12,523 nt of DNA, from NCBI GenBank assembly GCA_012270265.1, contig JAAXIR010000107.1:1-12523 (forward strand). Direction: 5' to 3'. The notes below the pieces were generated by a model. The model had not been told where the DNA came from. It saw nothing but the letters and a program-made list of their open reading frames with translations, and searched no databases. Of the stretch, positions 1-6,000 are shown in pieces (positions within the stretch are counted from its first letter, which is position 1; the number at the start of each line of letters is the position of its first letter). The DNA is from Candidatus Poseidoniales archaeon (lineage in GTDB: Archaea; Thermoplasmatota; Poseidoniia; Poseidoniales; Poseidoniaceae). A program made the translations under genes and the position numbers.

Positions 1-1273
1 GATTGGAAATCGTTTCTCGGACCCTCGTCATCATTGAGGAGAAGATTCGACCGGTTTCCTGACCCACCTTCTTCCGAGACGAAGCAATTCGTTGCGTTGG
101 CTTGGTTCGGACTTGAAACCGTTTGCGCTGTCCTTTGGAATCCCGGCGAACAGTAGATGCATTGTTCGTTGCTGCATTGGTGCTGGTTGAATGGCGGATG
201 AGGCCTTGCTCCACAAGTGAAAGAGCAGGTTCCTCTTCAATTAATTCAGCATCCAGCAATGGGATGTCAGGTGAGTTGAATTCGTCTGCTGTGGATGGAA
301 TATGAGCGCCATCAGGGCCAACATAACTCGGTAGGAACTCGTTCGGTAATGGAGTGAAGGTCCGTTCGATTGCTTCCGATTTTTTACCCGTCGCCTCTCG
401 AATCATTCTCGATGAGCTCATCGGTTGTTGGTGCATAGGTATTCCAAGTGGAGCATCGCCCTGGAACTGCGTCGTCATGTTATGAGAAGGACTCGTACCT
501 GAATGGATGTCAAGCGGACTGTTGATTCCGCGTCGTGTACCGATGTTGGCCCGTCCACGTTCAATGATTCCATGTTGTCTCGGTTCTAGTTCGTCCATTG
601 TCCGTGGTAGTTGATTCATGTTGTCCTTTGCCCAACGGGGTAAATCCTCATCGATTTCGAATTCTCCGTCATCCGTACGAACATCGCCAAGGAAATTCGA
701 TAGACTACGTGAGGGTTCCAAATCCCGAACTGGAATGGGGAGAGCCTGTGCCGCATCGTTTGCAGCTTGTCTTGGAAATTCTGTGTCCTCGTTGAGGAGA
801 TCAACGCCGATTCGAGCCTCTTCAAGTGTCAAGCCATCGTTCATTCGCTGAATCATCGTCGAGAACTTGAGCAATCGAGAATCAATGGCATGAAGAACAT
901 GGCAATCACCAAGTTTGGTATCAAGCGTTAATGTTGGACGCTTTGTGAGAACCCACCCGGAAATCATGGCGAGACCGAGAACAAAAACGCCGAATCGAAT
1001 GTTTGGAGGTGTGATGACTCGCCAAGAGGCATAGAACAAACAGAGTCCGACAAACCCGACCCATCCGGGCACGAGCGTCGTGTTGTGATGTTGCATTCGA
1101 ACAATTTGGTCGTAACGAATGTCAATGCAGTTTCCATTCTTGAACTCAATCGAGACTCTCGATTCTCCGAGACTGGCTCTCGCTCGACCGCTTTCGCCAG
1201 CCACGCGCAGGCCGTGGAGAACCATTTTCTCCCCAGACTCCGCAAGGCGTTCGTTGCGCCCTCTCGTCTGCAT
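1..1273 (-). CDS. Predicted two-helix membrane protein with long disordered tail (3' end outside window)
   Basis: I do not recognise this family. The minus-strand frame is open from the ATG at 1273 to the window edge, giving 424 visible residues with no stop. Residues 17-60 are hydrophilic and look like a small beta-rich domain (a VSIEFKNG stretch followed by IDIRYDQIVRM). Two hydrophobic helices follow at about 68-87 and 94-109, separated by a short proline-containing loop, so the protein is probably an inner-membrane hairpin. Residues 113-180 contain a helical segment (RLLKFSTMIQRMNDGLTLEEAR). From about 180 on, the sequence is rich in polar and charged residues, ending visibly in a basic R/K-rich stretch, and is probably mostly unstructured. 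Alternative in-frame starts are at 1225 (preceded by GGGGAG) and 1096. I prefer 1273 because a TATA-like element lies 23-30 bases upstream, fitting a leaderless transcript. Topology is a prediction by eye and no function is assigned. Confidence 0.72.
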   Translation of the reverse strand, partial: MQTRGRNERLAESGEKMVLHGLRVAGESGRARASLGESRVSIEFKNGNCIDIRYDQIVRMQHHNTTLVPGWVGFVGLCLFYASWRVITPPNIRFGVFVLGLAMISGWVLTKRPTLTLDTKLGDCHVLHAIDSRLLKFSTMIQRMNDGLTLEEARIGVDLLNEDTEFPRQAANDAAQALPIPVRDLEPSRSLSNFLGDVRTDDGEFEIDEDLPRWAKDNMNQLPRTMDELEPRQHGIIERGRANIGTRRGINSPLDIHSGTSPSHNMTTQFQGDAPLGIPMHQQPMSSSRMIREATGKKSEAIERTFTPLPNEFLPSYVGPDGAHIPSTADEFNSPDIPLLDAELIEEEPALSLVEQGLIRHSTSTNAATNNASTVRRDSKGQRKRFQVRTKPTQRIASSRKKVGQETGRIFSSMMTRVRETISN

Positions 1274-1295
1274 CCCATGGTGCAGTTTGAGCCAC

Positions 1296-1303
1296 CTATT
1301 ATC
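1296..1303 (-). promoter_or_regulatory. Possible TATA element for the membrane protein gene
   Basis: On the minus strand the sequence reads GATAATAG, beginning 30 bases before the ATG at 1273. An archaeal TATA box at this distance would place transcription start at or near the ATG, giving a leaderless message. The match is short and could be chance. A GGTGG just downstream is too far from the ATG (18 bases) to be a good ribosome site. Confidence 0.25.
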
Positions 1304-1364
1304 AATGCATCCCTCAGAATGACCATGAAGACAATTGTTCGAGGTTGCATAAAACGACGCCGCT

Positions 1365-2387
1365 TTACTCGACCTTGCTGAGTTTGGCGCTTCCCATAAT
1401 CCGTGGCTTGGAATCAAGTTGAGCGATGAGGACGTCCGAAGCATCATCAATTCGTTGCAGGAGCGGTGTCTCCCATCGAATCACACACGTTTCACCATCA
1501 ACCGATTCGACCCGACCTACATTGAATTGCAAATCAATGGATGCATGGACGACATCACTGACAGCAAGTTGCTTCTTTTGAAACGGTGAGACCTTCAAAT
1601 TCATGGAAGACACGGAATGATTCTCGAGAGCAAGTGGACGGAAGGTGTTGGTTTTCTTATCGTCAATTTCTGGATGGACGATGAGGCACGTTCCGGAGAG
1701 ACTCTCCTCCTTGGCATTTCGAAGAGCGATGCCGACTCGATCGCCTGCGCCCGCTCGATTCACATCATCGTCCATGACCTGAAGGGACTTTACAGAACCT
1801 GTTCCACCGTGCGGTAGCATGGTTACTTCATCATGGACATTGACGACACCAGATTGGACGTATCCAATGGCGACCAAACCAATGCCTTTGACGTTGAAGT
1901 GCTGATCGATTGGAACGACAAGAGGTTGCTCTTCAATGGATGCCAAGAGGTCTGAAACTGCATTCATAATCTCAAAGAAAGCATTGCGTAAATCGATTCC
2001 ATCGGCTTTTTCGAACGTCCAGTTGGACAAACCAGCTTGCTTGAACAATGCTTTGACCATGTCCTCATCGATCCATTCTCCTTGAGGCGGGGCCAATACA
2101 GCGACGCCATGCTCGATACCAGCGCTCGCAAAAGCTACCAAGGCTTCTCCGAGTGTTGCATCAACGGCGGTGACTTCGATAAGTCCCGCTCGTGCTGCAG
2201 ATAATGCGTTGAGCAAGGGGCGTAGGCGTTCAGGATATTTTGCCGGCCGAATCAAAGAAAGGATACGTGCTTGGCCATCGACCGTTTCTTTGTGGACGTA
2301 GGTATGGACGTCTCGCTGGTCGGTCGGTTTTGCAAGTTCTCTTGCAAGGTCATCACTACCGACCATTGCAATGTTCAAAACGGGCAT
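1365..2387 (-). CDS. SelB/EF-Tu-like protein with degenerate G domain (pseudo-GTPase)
   Basis: This 340-residue protein has the three-domain layout of archaeal SelB and related EF-Tu-type factors. Domain I (about 1-130) keeps the beta-alpha spacing of a G domain but not its motifs. The P-loop site reads GSDDLARELAK instead of GxxxxGK[S/T]. The DxPGH site is replaced by IRPAKYPERLRPLL. The NKxD site reads APPQGEWID. Domain II (about 157-240) is well kept, with PIDQHFNVKGIGLVAIGYV matching the SelB pattern PIDHxFxIKGxGTVxxGxV, then the AGDRVGIAL strand. Domain III (about 261-340) matches the SelB-type KxSPF start and SDVVHASIDLQ strand. GTP binding and hydrolysis are therefore unlikely. A role on the ribosome or in RNA binding is inference only. 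The start at 2387 has GGTGGG upstream; 2414 and 2480 are possible in-frame alternatives, but 2480 would overlap the thioesterase by 58 bases. The gene lies 35 bases downstream of the thioesterase. Confidence 0.82.
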   Translation of the reverse strand: MPVLNIAMVGSDDLARELAKPTDQRDVHTYVHKETVDGQARILSLIRPAKYPERLRPLLNALSAARAGLIEVTAVDATLGEALVAFASAGIEHGVAVLAPPQGEWIDEDMVKALFKQAGLSNWTFEKADGIDLRNAFFEIMNAVSDLLASIEEQPLVVPIDQHFNVKGIGLVAIGYVQSGVVNVHDEVTMLPHGGTGSVKSLQVMDDDVNRAGAGDRVGIALRNAKEESLSGTCLIVHPEIDDKKTNTFRPLALENHSVSSMNLKVSPFQKKQLAVSDVVHASIDLQFNVGRVESVDGETCVIRWETPLLQRIDDASDVLIAQLDSKPRIMGSAKLSKVE

Positions 2388-2394
2388 ATCTGTG

Positions 2395-2400
2395 CCCACC
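2395..2400 (-). promoter_or_regulatory. Ribosome binding site deciding the SelB-like start
   Basis: GGTGGG on the minus strand contains the archaeal Shine-Dalgarno core GGTG nine bases before the ATG at 2387. No comparable site precedes the in-frame ATGs at 2414 or 2480, so 2387 is the preferred start. Confidence 0.5.
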
Positions 2401-2422
2401 AAGCATTCTTTCATCAATGCTC

Positions 2423-2887
2423 TTATGCGGATTTCCGTTTGGAGAGCATATTGTTGCGAATCTCTTCTGCGATGGTCCATTCCTTCTTTTCCTCATCGCT
2501 CGCTGGCTCCAGTTGTGGGATAGGGATTGGGCGCATCATGGAATCGATTGCGACCATGAAGAAATAGCCCTCGCAGATAACACGCGTTTCCCAATCGGAT
2601 TTTGTCATGGCACAAGCGGTGACCTTCACGCCTGCGGTGTGTGTGCTCGTAAACACAACCCGTCCTGTGACTTCGATTAGATCGCCCTGTCTGGCAGGAG
2701 CCTTGAACGTCAGTGTGTCGATGGAAATGGTGACGAACTCACGATGCGCAAATTTGGAGCAAGCAATACCTGCTGCTTTGTCCATCACGGAGAGCAGGCG
2801 TCCTCCGAACAGTGTATCGTATGAATTCGTGTCTTGAGGGAACACTTCCTCAATCAGCGTGACAGGTTCGGTTGAGAATGGTTTCAT
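2423..2887 (-). CDS. Acyl-CoA thioesterase, hotdog fold (YciA/ACOT type)
   Basis: The product hydrolyses acyl-CoA thioesters to free acid and CoA in the cytoplasm; chain-length preference cannot be read from the sequence. The 154 residues fit the usual single-hotdog length of this family. Recognised parts are N21-x-x-x-TLFGG (21-29) and MDKAAGIAC (35-43), which together hold the conserved active-site Asn and Asp of the family. FVTISIDTLTFKAP (51-64), QGD (67-69), EGYFFMVAID (106-115) and the PIPIPQLEP closing strand (120-128) also match. The frame extends upstream to an ATG at 2959, but those extra 24 residues are basic and unlike the family, so I start at 2887. A TATA-like element 17-27 bases upstream suggests a leaderless or nearly leaderless message. 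It is the first gene of the leftward operon. It may tune CoA and acyl pools during lipid breakdown or synthesis. Confidence 0.92.
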   Translation of the reverse strand: MKPFSTEPVTLIEEVFPQDTNSYDTLFGGRLLSVMDKAAGIACSKFAHREFVTISIDTLTFKAPARQGDLIEVTGRVVFTSTHTAGVKVTACAMTKSDWETRVICEGYFFMVAIDSMMRPIPIPQLEPASDEEKKEWTIAEEIRNNMLSKRKSA

Positions 2888-2903
2888 GATTGTCGCATGT
2901 CTC

Positions 2904-2914
2904 CATATGATATG
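2904..2914 (-). promoter_or_regulatory. TATA-like element for the leftward operon
   Basis: The minus strand reads CATATCATATG, an A/T-rich element 17-27 bases before the thioesterase ATG at 2887. At the usual archaeal distance of about 25 bases to the transcription start, the message would begin at or next to the start codon. A GGAG lies 13 bases before the ATG, which is far for a ribosome site. Confidence 0.4.
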
Positions 2915-2962
2915 AACCCTTAGCGTCAAAAGGGGCAATGGTCGCTTTTTTTTTGGCATTTG

Positions 2963-2969
2963 AACTATA
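2963..2969 (+). promoter_or_regulatory. TATA-like element for the giant surface protein gene
   Basis: AACTATA sits 67-73 bases before the ATG at 3036 and just downstream of a nine-T run (2946-2954). It would give a 5' leader of roughly 40-45 bases, consistent with this gene using a strong Shine-Dalgarno site. Assignment is by position and A/T content only. Confidence 0.35.
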
Positions 2970-3025
2970 CAGGAGAAGGACGACAGAGCGACGAAGTTTT
3001 AGTCCAGTGTTGGTACGCAAGGTCT

Positions 3026-3031
3026 AGGTGA
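3026..3031 (+). promoter_or_regulatory. Shine-Dalgarno site of the giant surface protein
   Basis: AGGTGA, four bases before the ATG at 3036, is a close match to the archaeal anti-Shine-Dalgarno complement GGAGGTGA. It fixes the start codon, and a secretion signal follows directly. The site lies within the 9-base palindrome GGTGACACC that ends at the base before the ATG. Confidence 0.6.
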
Positions 3032-3035
3032 CACC

Positions 3036-6000
3036 ATGGCCAATGAAAACCGACGAACAAAAATTGCGCTCTTCCTCGTAATGTTGATGGTTTTGACCCC
3101 TCTTGCAAGCGGGGCGAACATCTCCAATTTCAGCTCAGGTTCGAGCGAAGTGGATATTCTGCTCAACGATGCAACAACGTATTCCGACAACGTCGATGGA
3201 TCCATTGATTTGCCTCTAGGCGAATCGATCACGTCTGCAAGCATGGCCGTTGGTTCAGACCCTGCAGTTCATGGTGCTCACACTCGAATTGACACCGAAA
3301 CCATGCCGCGTGTTTGGAATCCAAACTACAACGGACAGACCACGTCCTTCTCCAAGGCTGAGGACTTCCAATTCGAAGACGGTTCTGTTTCAACACCTGT
3401 GTCACTGAAGGCTGAAGGAATCCTCACAGATTTCGAGAGCGATATGGCTGGCTTCATGGATGCCACTTCCCCACCACTCAGTTCAGGCGCACCATGGTCC
3501 CATGGCTCTCTCTTCGGTGGCGCCATCCTCCCTGCGAACTGTGCATCTGGCGACGACTGCTGGGGGACAGGTCTCTTTGACAACGATTACACGGATGACA
3601 ACGGAAACATTGCGTTCAAGGAGGTTCTCAACTCTCCAACACTTGATTTGTCCAGTGCTGGTATCAAAGATCCATCCGTCTACTTCGATTCATTCCACCA
3701 ATTGATGACGCATGCAACATCAGGAACAAACCCAACCTACCGTTACCCTGACTGTGCGTACATCGAAATGCGTTCTTCTCCAACAGCGTTCTTCGACCCA
3801 GGCGTTTCACCTTGGGGCCACATAGATATTGACATTCAGAACTCAACAGGTCTCTCCTTTGGCTCAGGATATTACCAAGTCGGCAACCAAGGTGCAAACA
3901 ACAAGATCGATGGTCGCTGCAACGGTGTATCGTTCAACGACTATGCGCTTGCCGGTACCTCCATCTCAGCGTTTAACCCGACTGGATGGGCCAACATCAA
4001 AATCGACCTATCGGATTACGGGGGCAACTACGTCGAACTTCGCTTTGTCTTGGAGTACAACGATGTTGCGGCTACAAGCGGTTATTCGATTTACAACACG
4101 ACCTCCATGCCAGGATGGTACATCGACAACTTCCGCTTCGGAAGCACCCTGCCACAATCGGGTTGGATGGGCGTTCGTGGCATCCTTCCGAATGTCCAAG
4201 GCGGCGAAAACCATCCAAACGGCTACGGAATTCTGGCCATTGAAGCTGAGACAACCTCGACGGCTGTTCTCTCCGTTGATGTACTCGATTCCTTGACTGG
4301 ACAAGTGGTCATGGACGATGGTGGCAACAGCATGTCTGGATTGGTTGGAGATATTCACGAATTATGGGGCATCAACTCCTCGACTTATCCAACGGTTGAC
4401 TTCCGATTCAACTTTGATTCTGGGCCGGAACAACTCTCTACGCCAATTTTCCACGGCTTCTCCATCGGAACTCGAGTGGGAACTGGATTCAATCAGAGCG
4501 TCATCTCTCCAAATCCACCTGAAAACGGAGTTTGGGCTTCACAAGGTCTTGGCGATTTGATGATGTACAATCCACAGATTGCCGATCATTCCTATTCGCC
4601 TGCAATGGATCGATCACACTTCAGTTATCCGATTGCATCGATTACACCGATGATTCAAGACGATTGTACCGAATCTCCAGAAATTTCTGTTTCCATCAAC
4701 GGTTATGATGTCATGATGCAAGATGGCGTGAAGTACACGCTCGGTGAAACAGCCGGCATGCCAGATTCAGCCTTTGGTTTCACATCGATTCTCTCGTACC
4801 AGAACCCGTGCAACGTCGCAGGAATGTGGTTCGATTTGGAATTCGCTCACCATGCAGAACAAATCGAAATCGATGTTGCCGATGACGGAGACGTCGAGTA
4901 TGCATTCACGGAGCCAGCCTTTGACATGTTTGGCCGCCAAACGATGTTCATCAGTTCAAAGGATGTGAACAACGTACACTATGGCGCAAAAACACGTAGC
5001 TTGACACTTGGCCTCTCTGGATCCGTCGACGGTGGAGAATTCATGCTCCCTGCAGGCTCGACCATCCTCGCTGCTGAAGTTGGATTCGACAACAACCAGA
5101 TCATTTCGACAACCAATACCAACGAAGGATTCACCTGGAAACTCATGTCTGGATTGGAAGAAGTTGCATTAGGTGATATTGGAAACATGACTCGGGGTGC
5201 TCAGGAGATGTATCCAGAGGAGATGAACCTCACATCTGCTATCAATACGCTCATGCAGAGCAGTCTTACGCCGACTGCACACATTGACGCCAATGGGAAC
5301 GGATGGAAGAAATTCCGATTCAGCATTGAAAGCCTGAACGCAAGTAGTGGCGCAACCATCGATTTGGTTGGACTTGACGTTGTCTACGATGTCACGCACT
5401 ACCTCTCAACAGCCAACGACTTTGCTGAAGAACTCGCACAAGGTGTTGCACTCTCAACATCCACTGTTGGATATGCAACCGTTCCAATCGCAGTTCATGC
5501 TACCAGTGGAGGCGGTGTTTCGTTCTCAAGTCTCTCCATTTCAACCTCTCCGGGATACACCACAACGGCATCCTTGGTTGGAAACCCAATCGGCCTCTAC
5601 CCGAATGGAGAAATCTACGAGATTGTCTCGTCGCACACCGTTTCTTCACTCACTGGATCGAGTTTCCAAGAGGCTTCTCTCATCTTCGAATCGGAGACTG
5701 GAACGATTGAACTCTCCTACTCGGATTTGAACGGATTTACTGAGGTTGAGAATTCAAACGGTTACATCACTCTGCAAGCCTCTTCGGCCGCAGACATCAC
5801 CGAAGGAAAGGAAATCACCTGGCGATTCACCGTCAACAACGGAGTGGAAGACACACACGTGGTTCGAATCGATGCTGGGCACACTGCTGCCAATGTAGTC
5901 AATTGTTTGCCTGATGCTATCGTTCTCGCTCCAGCAGGTGGAAACGCTGTTGAGAACGATGCTGGTGTTACAGCATTCAACGTCATCAACGAAGAAGGCG

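Noticed and set aside
964..1350. Minus-strand open frame of 128 codons beginning MQPRTIVFMV
   Set aside because: It overlaps in another frame the longer partial gene 1-1273, which has membrane helices and family-like sequence, and its own product looks like a shadow (many R, S and C residues, no domain).
2946..2954. Nine-T run as a terminator on the plus strand
   Set aside because: No plus-strand gene lies upstream of it. It sits in the divergent promoter region, where it more likely reflects A/T-rich promoter sequence.
2888..2959. 24-residue N-terminal extension of the thioesterase starting at 2959
   Set aside because: The extension is basic, starts at a poly-A-derived KKK stretch, is unlike the family, and would run through the TATA-like element.
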